A program made the position numbers and the translations under genes. Source: Saccoglossus kowalevskii (Eukaryota > Hemichordata > Enteropneusta > Harrimaniidae). Taken from it: DNA of 28,605 bases. Location of the stretch: positions 6,690 through 35,294 of the forward strand of contig NW_003116947.1 in assembly GCF_000003605.2 (NCBI RefSeq), in the 5' to 3' direction. Below are positions 11,368 to 20,962 of this stretch, piece by piece. Position 1 is the stretch's first letter, and each line of letters starts with the position of its first letter. The notes below the pieces were generated by a model. The model had not been told where the DNA came from. It saw nothing but the letters and a program-made list of their open reading frames with translations, and searched no databases.

Positions 11368-13252
11368 AGTCAATCGTTTTTCAACAAATCCTAATTTTAT
11401 TTATAATGTGAAACTTTTCATTTGTGGTTGATTACATTCACTGTTCTTTCATCATGGCAATTCATGCATATATTCCTATAAGCCCTGAAACACAATATAT
11501 TCCTAAAATTGTTAAGAAAGTAAGAAAATTTAATCTAAATTTACTGCAAATAAGACCTTTATTTATTCCATTATATTTTAGCTTGGATAATCTAATTAAT
11601 TTTTCTTGAAATGGGGTTCTCGAATGAAGTCCTACAACTTAGAACTATTATCACGTATGCTTCATGCAAAGTACAGTTTGAGGTCAATGGTACTTTTAAT
11701 ATTCAGATACAGTCGAGAGGTTACTTAAATATAGAGTGGCCTTTATATGCCTGACACATGTGATTCCTCCTGGCTGCATAAATGAACAAATTATATGTGA
11801 ATGTTTGTTTAGTTCAGTTAATCGCTAAGACTTTCCTACCATGCGAAGGATGAAATACTTGTCACACTAATACCATGTTGCATGTACAAGATCCCTACTG
11901 TGAAAATATTCAGATTTTAAAATTCTTGGGAAAAGTCTGATTTTTGGTATTTGTTCTCAGTGGTGTGTATGTTATGTTTCCGTGGGAATAGATTTTTTAT
12001 ACTGAACTCATAACAAGAGAACTTATAAAGTATGTGTAATTTTGACTTGGAAGGGATGCATGAAGAAAGAGACTGTTATTTGTTAATTAACATAGTCTTT
12101 TTTTAAATTATTTATTACCAGAAGTGTTATATTATGAATTACCTATAATATTTTATATATCGTCAAATCTTTTCACCACCTGGCATTGTGCCAAGTATCC
12201 TACCTGTGTAATGATTCATATATGTAAAGGTGAATCAGAGAATTACGCAAGAAATACAAAGAATTGCATCATCTACTCAGTCAGCTTGATTTCTCAGCCT
12301 GCCTGTCTTCCATCTGCTTCCCACAAGATAGTATATAGTGATATACACCTGATTCTCCAAGCTATAATGCCCTGCATAATCTTTTATGTTTGTCCACATG
12401 CACTACCTGTCTGCCTCAGATGCATCTGCAGACTAACACACCCATATAAAATATCATTTACTAATAAAAAGAACAATATACCCAGGACCTTAGTTCAGTC
12501 AGAGGTCACACCAAAGAGCATATCTCACACGGTGTCAACTCTGCATAGAAGTAGATTCTCTTGTACAATGCTATGAACAAGAACTATTCTTTGTCAACCC
12601 TGGACGACCATAAAATATTATTGCCAGCTCATATCACAAACATTCCGAACTACCCTGGATTGTTGTTGTGACATTGTTGATGTACAACATTCCACAGGTA
12701 CATTGGCAACTGTATCCTTTGACATTATGACATAGATTTCTATTCGAACAACAACAAATTGTTGTTATGCCAACAAAGTTAGCAAATAAAGAACTACTGC
12801 AAGTTCTTGATTATTCACTTCACTAAATTCCAGATTTCTAAAAATAATTGCAGCATCTGGAGACAAAATCTAATTCCCATTGTTTTCACAAACAAAGCAC
12901 AGATACATTATAACCCGATTGCAATAACTTGCTAGAAGTTAAATTACTTTACACTACTAATTTCTTGACTTATATGGAAACCATATTTTAAAAAGTGCTT
13001 GCACTTTAAAGACAATTTTGACCAATAATCATAGTGCAGTCTTAAAATGTTTATGTTTTTAGGCCCAAAAATATATATAGTAGTTGAGAGACGAGTTTTA
13101 TTGCAAGATATCTCAAATGCTACCCGTATTTAGACAATGACAGACGAATGATAATAACAGACAGCTGCAACTCATCAACAGTTGGATTTTTTCTATCAGA
13201 GGAGCACTGCTAATATTAGATTGCATTAGCACTGAATACAGCACAACAAGCC
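11368..13252. other. Non-coding stretch with one 150-codon chance frame
   Basis: The longest open frame in the window (12,124-12,576, plus) lies here. Its composition is unusual (rich in C, I, H and P), it has no recognisable domain, signal peptide or splice signals, and it starts in AT-rich intron-like sequence, so I do not call it a gene. Nothing else is supported. Confidence 0.4.
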
Positions 13253-13292
13253 ATGTCTGTCAGGAAATACACTGACTTTCAATCTCTTGTGT
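13253..13292 (+). CDS. Possible first coding exon, plus strand (weak)
   Basis: ATG in context gccATGt opens 13 codons plus one base, reading MSVRKYTDFQSLV, and runs into a perfect GTAAGT donor at 13,293. No continuation exon in the right phase was found downstream, and no clear core promoter lies just upstream, so this may be chance. Confidence 0.2.
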
Positions 13293-13803
13293 GTAAGTAT
13301 TTATCATTTGAAATAAAATGCCTGATTAAAACCAGTCAACGAAAATAAGAAAAGCAGACTATCTCGATACAACAATAAGCACCTGTCTGGAAAGCTTTAG
13401 AGGCAATCAATAATCAGTCTGATAAATGTACAGAAATAGAAACAACCCTGGAAAGACAGGCACATATGTTTTTCTTTTGTAACTTCCCTCTAGTTGTTAT
13501 CCATATTTAGGCCCTGCCCATATTATATATATACATGTATACCATACTTGCTCTATTTGAAGTGATTTCACTTAAAAATACATGTAAAAAGGTTAGCATT
13601 AACAAATCAGACAGTGAGACTTTGTTCTACTTAAAATCACCTGAAAATAACAAATTCTGGCTTTCATATACCTCTATTGAAGATAAGCACCAAGTAGAGC
13701 AAATACAGTAAAATAAGTTATGTTCTTATTTTATAATTACAACTAATATCATACTTGGCAATCTCAGTTGAGTTAAAGCATATATACAAACCTGTCAACA
13801 AAC

Positions 13804-13922
13804 AAGATGCTCTCTCATTGGTTTGACAGTTATATGTTAGAGTTGGGCAGCCAATCAGACACAATGCAAGCTGCTCTCTGATTGGTTTGACAGTTATATG
13901 TTAGAGTTGGGCAGCCAATCAG
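13804..13922. repeat. Two-copy tandem duplication (64-bp period) with CCAAT ends
   Basis: Copies 13,804-13,858 and 13,868-13,922 agree at 53 of 55 positions and are separated by 9 bases. Each begins near ATTGGTTTGACAG and ends GCAGCCAATCAG. In copy 2 the ends CTGATTGG and CCAATCAG form a perfect 8-bp inverted repeat. Each copy therefore carries two CCAAT-type motifs in opposite orientation. The near-identity means a recent duplication. Confidence 0.8.
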
Positions 13923-14150
13923 GTACAATTTTGTAAATCATCAAATTGAATCTGTTACTTTTGTTAGATTTAACAATCAGAGGCCTAAGACGGGTGGTTT
14001 TAAGGTAGCGAGAAGGGAAATTTTCACTTTTTTCTTGATTTTTCAAAAATTGATAAAACGGTTACTTTAGACCTTGATACATCACCCCAGGTTTACAAAA
14101 GATCGAAATTGCGAAATAACGTTGCTCAAATTAGTGTTTTAAAACACTAG

Positions 14151-14354
14151 CAGAAAAGACTACAACTGCCGTTTCGTGGATATTTGCATAGTGTTTATCT
14201 TTGGAAGGAATTAAATGATAAAATCTTATCTGTATACTCTGTTGTTGACGATTCTGATATAACGGGTGATAAGCTTTCAGTTGCAAACAATGCGTATTTA
14301 TCTAATGTCCATTTCAGCATTGTCAGTCGAGACTTCGTCGGAGAATCATGGTCA
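14151..14354 (+). CDS. Hypothetical open frame truncated by a nested insertion
   Basis: Open from just after a TAG at 14,148 through 14,354, where the nested element begins; the frame then continues by chance to 14,456. The part before the insertion has protein-like composition, with segments LWKELNDKILSVYSVVDD and DKLSVANNAYLSNVHF and an end at ESWS. It has no ATG, so it would be an internal or terminal exon (CAG or AG acceptor options at 14,150-14,153). At the insertion point, removing the nested element places a TAA directly after ESWS, so the original frame would have ended there. Function unknown. Confidence 0.3.
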
Positions 14355-14356
14355 TA

Positions 14357-14954
14357 CAGTACTCATTTCGCCCAACCTTCCGCTTTTACACCGACCGCTT
14401 ATCGCTTAATTTCCGACCACGCGGTCTTGTCCGACAGGAAACCGACCGCATTTTAATCGCGTTTTTTTTTTCGCTCGCTCGCTTATTGAAAACATTGACC
14501 GCTCGCCCAAACACTGAAAACTGGCACATGGGTGGTCGAAATGGTGGTTTTGATAGTGAAGTGTGAACATACAACTAGTATTAACAATTATTACATTCTG
14601 AACGACACTTCAAATCTAATAGCTGTATTACACTTGTATCGAGGTCAAAGGGTCAGATTGCGTGCATATAATTATATACAGTTAAAACAAAAAGTATTCG
14701 AACTTTTGTCAGCTGCTCAACATCTATAAAAACCAGAAAGACAATTAAAGGACAATGTAAACCTCGGAAATTATTCTGTTAGTTCGAATTTTAAATGCGC
14801 GCGAGCGAGCAGGTGGGCGGTGATATTTCGGGGTTTGCGCGGTCGAAAAAAAAGCGGAAATTGTCCGGTTGAATTCAACAAGCGGTCGCAAAAGCGAGAG
14901 AAAAAGGTGATTGGAAAGCGGAAGCGGGCGGGAGGTTGTGCGAAAGGAGTACTG
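14357..14954. mobile_element. Nested 598-bp TA-flanked non-autonomous element
   Basis: The ends CAGTACTCATTTCGCCCAAC (14,357 on) and CAGTACTCCTTTCGCACAAC (complement, ending 14,954) agree at 18 of 20 positions. Each is flanked by TA (14,355-14,356 and 14,955-14,956). TA flanks and CAGT ends are typical of Tc1/mariner-like elements. About 100-150 bp inside each end is GC-rich, with repeated GACCGC/GCGGTC words and a TCGCTCGCTCGC / GCGAGCGAGC pair in opposite orientation, while the middle is plain AT-rich DNA without a transposase. It is non-autonomous and inserted into the larger TTAA element, so it is younger than that element. Confidence 0.65.
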
Positions 14955-15036
14955 TAACTTTGCACAACTTTCTTTTAAATCGTTTTATTTTCCAAGTCAA
15001 TATTCTATTTTACTAATACATTTTTTTTCTAACGCA

Positions 15037-15108
15037 ATGGCGAAGAAAAGAAAGAAAGCGTTGACAGACGAGGCAAAGAAAAATCTGCCACTCAGTGTCG
15101 CACTCTGA
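15037..15108 (+). CDS. Short hypothetical frame, basic N-terminus
   Basis: ATG in context acgcaATGGc opens 23 codons: MAKKRKKALTDEAKKNLPLS, then VAL and a stop. The lysine/arginine run resembles a nuclear localisation signal, as in many transposase or DNA-binding N-termini. It could be a first exon or an upstream frame of the open frame starting at 15,149. No convincing donor was seen before the stop. Confidence 0.2.
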   Translation: MAKKRKKALTDEAKKNLPLSVAL

Positions 15109-15148
15109 CACAGCAATTTTTTTCAAACATCGGCCATTTTGTTTCACC

Positions 15149-15323
15149 ATGAAAACCGTTTTATTAGATGTCTTATCTGAGACACTTGAAAGGATTAGCT
15201 TGTTTGTAAACTGTCAGCGTGTACAGTGGGACAGTAATGTTTGTCAGAGATTATCCCTCGTTGTTCGTTTGCATAACATGGAAACCCGAACGTTCCTGAG
15301 TACGGACTCAAATGCCAGCAGTT
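15149..15323 (+). CDS. Partial hypothetical frame running into the assembly gap
   Basis: ATG at 15,149 (context caccATGa) opens 58 codons without a stop up to the gap at 15,324. It begins MKTVLLDVLSETLERISLF and later has VCQRLSLVVRLHNMETR. The frame also extends upstream to about 15,095 without an ATG. Composition is protein-like (helical leucines, charged residues, few I/N/K runs). The remainder is lost in the 196-base gap, and the same frame after it soon ends. It may be the coding part of the TTAA-bounded element or a host exon. Unrecognised. Confidence 0.3.
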
Positions 15324-15519
15324 NNNNNNNNNNNNNNNNNNNNNNNNNNNNNNNNNNNNNNNNNNNNNNNNNNNNNNNNNNNNNNNNNNNNNNNNNNNNN
15401 NNNNNNNNNNNNNNNNNNNNNNNNNNNNNNNNNNNNNNNNNNNNNNNNNNNNNNNNNNNNNNNNNNNNNNNNNNNNNNNNNNNNNNNNNNNNNNNNNNNN
15501 NNNNNNNNNNNNNNNNNNN
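15324..15519. other. Assembly gap (196 N)
   Basis: The bases are undetermined. The gap lies between two short frames that both point into it (15,149-15,323 plus; 15,677-15,742 minus), so coding sequence may be missing. The true gap length may differ from 196. Confidence 0.99.
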
Positions 15520-15676
15520 ATGCTTTGTCACAGAATAATAGTCTGTTAAAGGTGCCAAGTATGAAATAATTTGGGGACAAAAAAACAAACCTGCATAGAA
15601 ATCGGAATAATAGGTCTTTTGATTATCGGAGACGCATTTCAATGGACTTGATTACGGACAATGCATAACTTAAATT

Positions 15677-15742
15677 TCACCAGGAAATTCCGCAGTGTGC
15701 TCTCGCAATCGCGTACTTAGTCATTTTTACAAGGTTCGCCAT
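15677..15742 (-). CDS. Short hypothetical frame with promoter-like upstream motifs
   Basis: A 21-codon frame on the minus strand: MANLVKMTKYAIARAHCGIS, then W and a stop. Context AAAAATGGCGAAC resembles the YY1-type AAnATGGCG start motif seen at many animal transcription starts. TCACGTGA, an E-box palindrome, is at 15,751-15,758 just upstream. A possible donor (CCTG|GTGAAA) overlaps the stop, so this could be a first exon reading toward the assembly gap. An upstream extension without these motifs is also open. Weak call. Confidence 0.25.
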   Translation of the reverse strand: MANLVKMTKYAIARAHCGISW

Positions 15743-15937
15743 TTTTGATGTCACGTGATAATTATGTAAACAATGTCTGTCCAGTTTGTGCGAACTTGCA
15801 CCTCTATACTTAGTCTTTTGATATATATAACCTAAATTACTGTTCTGAACGAGACAACAGACAGAGAATGTTTTATTTAAAAAAGCCACAAAACCTTCTC
15901 GCTACCTTAATTCAACAACAGAAAATAGACTCCTCAG

Positions 15938-16160
15938 ATTGGACAGTGAACAGGTGGTTAACTTAACATAATAATGTACCGGCTTTGATTGGTTGGCTGG
16001 CCAACTGGCTACCCTCACTGAAGGTGATTAGATGTGTAAAGTGCAGACAATAGACTACTCTGATTGGCCACTGAAGTGAATAACTAAATATATAAAATTG
16101 TGAGGCTTAGCTTATTCTGAATTGTTTAAAGTGTCATCAAATTTATAATTGAGAAAGGAG
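15938..16160 (+). promoter_or_regulatory. Candidate promoter and 5' exon: three CCAAT-type boxes, TATA, donor
   Basis: ATTGG (inverted CCAAT) occurs at 15,938, 15,988 and 16,063. A TATA box (TATAAAA, 16,091-16,097) lies about 25 bp after the third. About 65 bp further on, GAAAGGAG|GTAAGA makes a strong donor at 16,161. Together this resembles a TATA promoter with a short non-coding first exon. Part of the block is a diverged duplication: atagactcctcagattgg at about 15,926 and atagactactctgattgg at about 16,050. No downstream coding exon was identified, so a repeat with promoter-like content is the alternative. Confidence 0.3.
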
Positions 16161-16682
16161 GTAAGAAATATCCATAGATATAATCCTGTATATTTTATGA
16201 ATTTATCTTCAGATCATAGTAAATCTCAATCTACTAATGTTAAAAAAAAAAAGCATAGAAAGAGCTTTGATTAGCTAAATAGCAAACTGACGACCCTGAA
16301 CATGTGATAATCACATGATAAGCATGTACATGTAGGATACAAAAACATACTTGTTTATAAGTTGGAACATATCAATAACTGCAAAAATAGACTATAATCA
16401 ATTGACAACAGGCTATAAATATGTATCCATTGATTTAGTAGTACTAGTACTTTATAAGCACACATCGATTGTACTCAAGTCTGTGGGTAAATAGAAGCAC
16501 ATGAAGTATGGATGAAACAGTGAAAATAGATTACACGCCACCAAACAAACTAGAGATACAGTTTGGAACTGTATTCAGTAAGATTCTTTTCCAGTTCTAA
16601 CAAAAGGGTAACAACTATCAGTGAGGTTCCTTACCAGGTCTCACAATAGGGTAAGAACTGCAATGTATGAATGAGGTTCCTT
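16161..16682. other. Non-coding stretch before the minisatellite
   Basis: No gene seen. At 16,580-16,682 an old two-copy repeat (about 55-bp period, shared words aatagggtaa.aactg and atgaggttcctta) abuts the minisatellite. Confidence 0.4.
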
Positions 16683-18070
16683 AACATTCAGAGTGAAACT
16701 GAACATTCAGAGTGAAACTGAACATTCAGAGTGAAACTGAACATCAGAATGGAACTGAACATTCAGAGTGAAACTGAACATTCAGAATGGAACTGAACAT
16801 TCAGAGTGAAACTGAACATTCAGAGTGAAACTGAACATTCAGAGTGAAACAGAACATTCAGAGTGGAACTGAACATTCAGAATGGAACTGAACATCAGAG
16901 TGAAACTGAACATTCAGAGTGAAACTGAACATTCAGAATGGAACTGGGCATCAGAATGGAACTGAACATTCAGAATGGAACTGAACATTCAGAGTGAAAC
17001 TGAACATTCAGAGTGAAACTGAACATTCAGAATGGAACTGAACATCAGAATGGAACTGAACATTCAGAGTGAAACTGAACATTCAGAGTGAAACAGAACA
17101 TTCAGAGTGAAACTGAACATTCAGAATGGAACTGAACATCAGAATGGAACTGAACATTCAGAGTGAAACTGAACATTCAGAATGGAACTGAACATCAGAA
17201 TGGAACTGGGCATCAGAGTGAAACTGAACATTCAGAATGGAACTGAACATTCAGAATGGAACTGGGCATCAGAGTGAAACTGAACATTCAGAATGGAACT
17301 GAACATTCAGAATGGAACTGGGCATCAGAATGGAACTGAACATTCAGAATGGAACTGAACATTCAGAGTGAAACTGAACATTCAGAGTGAAACTGAACAT
17401 TCAGAATGGAACTGGGCATCAGAGTGAAACTGAACATTCAGAATGGAACTGAACATTCAGAGTGAAACTGAACATTCAGAGTGAAACAGAACATTCAGAG
17501 TGAAACTGAACATTCAGAATGGAACTGAACATTCAGAATGGAACTGAACATTCAGAGTGAAACTGAACATTCAGAGTGAAACTGAACATTCAGAATGGAA
17601 CTGAACATCAGAATGGAACTGAACATTCAGAGTGAAACTGAACATTCAGAGTGAAACTGAACATCAGAATGGAACTGGGCATCAGAGTGAAACTGAACAT
17701 TCAGAATGGAACTGAACATCAGAATGGAACTGAACATTCAGAATGGAACTGAACATTCAGAGTGAAACTGAACATTCAGAATGAAACTGAACATTCAGAG
17801 TGAAACTGAACATTCAGAATGGAACTGAATATCAGAATGGAACTGAACATTCAGAGTGAAACTGAACATTCAGAATGGAACTGAACATTCAGAATGGAAC
17901 TGAACATTCAGAATGGAACTGAATATCAGAATGGAACTGAACATTCAGAGTGAAACTGAACATTCAGAATGGAACTGGGCATCAGAGTGAAACTGAACAT
18001 TCAGAGTGAAACTGAACATTCAGAGTGAAACTGAACATTCAGAATGGAACTGAACATTCAGAATGGAACA
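16683..18070. repeat. Minisatellite of 18/19-bp units, about 73 copies
   Basis: The array is built from aacattcagagtgaaactg (19 bp, type A), aacattcagaatggaactg (19 bp, type B) and 18-bp forms lacking one t (aacatcagaatggaactg; ggcatcagagtgaaactg). Types are interspersed in recurring short orders, such as A-A-B-18mer and B-B-18mer, which points to block duplication. Stops in several frames and the mix of unit lengths rule out coding. Most 19-bp units contain GAACATTC, an inverted GAA-nn-TTC dyad, and TTCAG...CTGAA arms. Confidence 0.95.
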
Positions 18071-18851
18071 TTGAAAACACCTAGAATAATTATTTCACAG
18101 TAAGTACTATAAATGCATGATTCATACCAGTATTTATGATCATATTTAATCTTGCTTGGCAAATGATCAAGTAAATCCTAATCATAATGTAACTGTGAAA
18201 AGATTATACAAATTAAACAATATAGCGAAAATAAATATTGGTTTGTGATAATTGAAAATGTGAGGTGAACAACAGAGGTAGGTGGTCTGTAATTAGAGAG
18301 AATTATGGAGGATGTAATGAATAAAATTCATTCATCAAAGCACCTGTTTGTAAAAACAATGTATATGTATATGAAATTTCTTTTTAAAAAATACCAAAGA
18401 TTTCTATGCCCTGAAAATTTGTTTATTGCCAGCATAGTCAATTAACCTTCCAAGTTCAACTGAAATGAACAAATTTTGAATAATTGTGAGCAGTTACACA
18501 AAGAGTGAATTAGTGAATCGTTTTTATTGTCAACTGTTTTGTATACACCAAGGGTATTTGAAAGTGTATTATATTTTGCTTCAGCATATGTATACATGAA
18601 TATTTGCAAAAAAAGACTCACAAGTTACTTATTATTCAGAATAGGTAAATTTTGGTGAATTGCATCTCGTATGGCTCCTTCCCTTGTTAACCAATTAACC
18701 CCACATGTTTTACAACAAAATAGTGTGGTAACATTTGTTTGTAATTTCCCAAAATTTATTTATTAATTAATTTGGATGAAATGAACATAATTCCTCATTG
18801 GCTAGTGCTTGATCAAATTATGCAGGTTATGTATAGTATGAAGTTCAAGGT
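18071..18851. other. Non-coding stretch
   Basis: AT-rich. A short minus-strand segment near 18,650-18,695 reads EGAIRDAIHQNLPILNN between an AG and a GTAACT, but the acceptor lacks a pyrimidine tract. Not called. Confidence 0.4.
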
Positions 18852-19055
18852 TAGGAATACTTTGCAGATGAAGGCTAAGAATGGCTTGAAGATGAAGGCT
18901 AAGAATGGCTTGAAGATGAAGGCTACAGTGTGTAAAATGGCTTTAAGTTGAAGGCTAAGAATGGCTTGAAGATGAAGGCTACAGTGTGGAAGAATACTTT
19001 GCAGATGAAGGCTAAGAATGGCTTGAAGATGAAGCCTACAGTGTGTAAGAATGGC
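18852..19055. repeat. 24-bp tandem repeat with nested longer period
   Basis: The unit aagaatggcttgaagatgaaggct is 24 bp, repeated directly at 18,877-18,930 and again at 18,957 and 19,014, with spacers acagtgtgtaa or acagtgtgga. The start block aatactttgcagatgaaggct recurs after 137 bp (18,856 and 18,993), so a longer unit has duplicated. One frame of the pure part reads KNGLKMKA per unit but stops soon after, so coding is unlikely. Confidence 0.85.
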
Positions 19056-19573
19056 TTGAATATATATATAGCTTGCAAGAAATTATATCAGTATTAACTT
19101 ATTCACCACCAGTTCTCGCTTTTCAACATAAATTCACAAAATAGTCCCATTTATAGTCTGCACTTTCCTTCAGAAGGTTAGAACAAAAATAGACAAATTT
19201 TTGAGTAAAACTAAAAAATTTACTAATTGTGTCTGTTGGCTCCAAAATTTGGGTTCATTTCCAGAAATATTGAAGAATACAAGAAACAAGTACAGAAACA
19301 TTTAAGAATGTCAATATTTCAGCTGTTTTGAAAATGTAACTTCTGAAGCTTTTAGACTTGTTATTGTACTCAGTACTAGCAAAGAATGAAGTTAAACTAT
19401 TTACCTCCAACTGAGAGTTTGATGTCTATGAGTTGTTATGGTCACATGGGTGGATCACATACAGGTGACATGTTTGACAAAAGCCTTAGGCATCAGACTG
19501 TTGACATGATTACAATACAATTGTCTTTAATTGTTTCTTGTTAATTTTTAATTCAATACCATGTATAATGAAT
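19056..19573. other. Non-coding stretch with a possible micro-exon
   Basis: On the minus strand, 19,405-19,425 (21 nt, reads TSNSQLE) lies between an AG (aactcatag) and a donor GTAAAT. Phase 0 to 0 would fit between the gene A exon at 20,852 and that at 9,856. It is too short to support alone. Confidence 0.25.
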
Positions 19574-19600
19574 CATAGACCCTCTACTGGAGGGTCTATG
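19574..19600. repeat. Perfect hairpin, 11-bp stem and 5-base loop
   Basis: CATAGACCCTC, loop TACTG, GAGGGTCTATG. It is flanked by gaat/aatgaat on both sides, as if inside a larger symmetric element. It could be a short transcript hairpin or a mobile-element core. Confidence 0.8.
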
Positions 19601-20851
19601 AATGAATCCACTTTGTCAAAAATTGCATATTAGATACCAGATAAAATTTCAGTTGATTCAGGTTGAAAAAAATACAATCTGCATATGTGAATAAAAAAAT
19701 AGGTGATTCCATGTTACACTTTATTATTTTATACTGTTTTGCTAACTGCTTTGTAATCAGTGCTTCTGGACTGAATATGCAAATGAGTAAAACAATAGCT
19801 GTGTAATTATAGTGATGTATATTCATCTTATTTGGACAGCATCCAGCCTAGGTGTTACTCACTATGAGTAACCTTAGAGAGGTCATCAACCCCACACCCA
19901 CACTAAAAAAAGACGTACGGTAGATTCAGCTCAGTCCTTTTTAGAGTGTAATTTAAAATTACTAAGACCAAAAACGAGCTAAAAATATTATATATTTCGA
20001 CCATTGTAGTTAGTTGATATCTACTGTGGCGTAGTACCGGTACAATCACAATCTCTAAACGATCACAATAGACTGTGTGGTACAAATCATCACGTTACCG
20101 GTCGACAACATATTGAGTTCCTGAAGCAACCCGAGATATCGCTAAACAAAAACACATCAGTCGATAACAGTGAAGGCAAGCAATGCGACAATCAATGTTG
20201 ACGAGAAAAAAATACCGTGAACAAAGGAAGCTATGCAAATTACAAGTTACATGTCGACCTACAAACACGGAGTGTGGAAAAACACACGTACCGTGTAGTA
20301 TTCAGATTTCCACACAGTCATATACACGCATATGAATGTACATCAAGATTGGCGTTTTTTACAACCTTCTTTCTTTCGATTAGTTATGTAATGAAATATT
20401 GTTTTATCTCCGGCGAAGAACAGTGCATTGGCACAAACTGTACTATAAAATGCAAAGAAGTAAAAAAAAAATCGGTCACTAAACAAAAGCCACGTTCTGC
20501 AATTACTTGGAATGGATTGCGATGACAATGAAAAAATCGCGTACTCGTGCCGTGAGGCCCAGGACACAACCCGGAAGACGGTACCATTTGATCATGAGCG
20601 ATTTATTTGTCTAGAGTCGACTGAAACACGCACAGAATGCATGATTAAATACAGTTCCCGACAGACTAGCCAGACTGAGCAATAGAATTAAGACGATGCC
20701 AGACTGCACTTGATATGCAAGCACTGACAGCCACTGGCCGGGTCGTTGGCGACGACGCACAGTTCAATACGAGACAACGAAATCGTACCCCTTGTACATC
20801 TTCGTTTGGTTAAAAGCGATATAAAACTGACAGATAAATGTGCAATATTAC
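19601..20851. other. Intron and CpG-richer 5' region of gene A
   Basis: From about 19,900 the CpG density rises (cgtacgg, accggtcgac, cgataac, cgacgacgcac), consistent with a promoter-proximal region. A 102-codon plus-strand frame (20,217-20,525) is open but not recognisable and overlaps two minus-strand frames, so none is called. Most of this would be the first intron of gene A. Confidence 0.4.
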
Positions 20852-20962
20852 CTCATCTTCAATCATGTCTGGCATGTAGTTGACCAGATGGGGGTGATCG
20901 CTGTTTAATCTCAGATGATCAGACATACTCAGCGAGTTAGTATGATGGTTTGCCAGCGCCAT
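20852..20962 (-). CDS. First coding exon of gene A (unrecognised protein)
   Basis: On the minus strand, ATG at 20,962 opens 37 codons up to GAG|GTAATATTG (donor at 20,851). The peptide begins MALANHHTNSLSMSDHLRLN and ends NYMPDMIEDE: hydrophilic, His/Asn/Ser-rich, with no signal peptide or transmembrane segment. The start is chosen for its context (AAATATGGCG, A at -3, YY1-like) and because the sequence upstream is promoter-like. The frame is also open to an ATG at 21,052, adding 30 Cys-rich residues, but that stretch contains GTCACGTGAC and GCAGGCGCA motifs better explained as promoter. The exon ends in phase 0. The family is not recognised; helix-rich candidate exons follow at lower coordinates. 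Confidence 0.6.

Larger units (their letters stand above)
14000..15910. mobile_element. TTAA-bounded element with terminal inverted repeats
   Basis: A perfect 17-bp inverted repeat, TTAAGGTAGCGAGAAGG, lies at 14,000-14,016 and as its complement at 15,894-15,910. The outer TTAA on both sides fits a TTAA target duplication, as in piggyBac-type insertion, leaving 13-bp ends GGTAGCGAGAAGG. The ends do not start with the usual piggyBac CCC/CCY, so the superfamily is open. The interior is GC- and CpG-richer than the flanks, contains several short open frames and a nested TA-flanked element (14,357-14,954), and is interrupted by an assembly gap (15,324-15,519) that could hide coding sequence. Alternatively it is a native promoter region that happens to have inverted ends. 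Confidence 0.6.

Noticed and set aside
12124-12576. Longest open frame in the window (150 codons, plus strand)
   Set aside because: No domain, odd composition rich in C/I/H, no splice or promoter signals; fits chance in low-stop sequence.
16683-18070. CRISPR-like regular array
   Set aside because: Units are contiguous with no unique spacers, and the setting is eukaryotic; it is a minisatellite.
18852-19055. Repeat encoding an octapeptide (KNGLKMKA)
   Set aside because: Stops follow within the variant units and there is no start or splice context.
20217-20587. Overlapping frames on both strands in the CpG-rich region
   Set aside because: Three mutually overlapping frames without homology cues; CpG-rich, stop-poor DNA near a promoter explains them.
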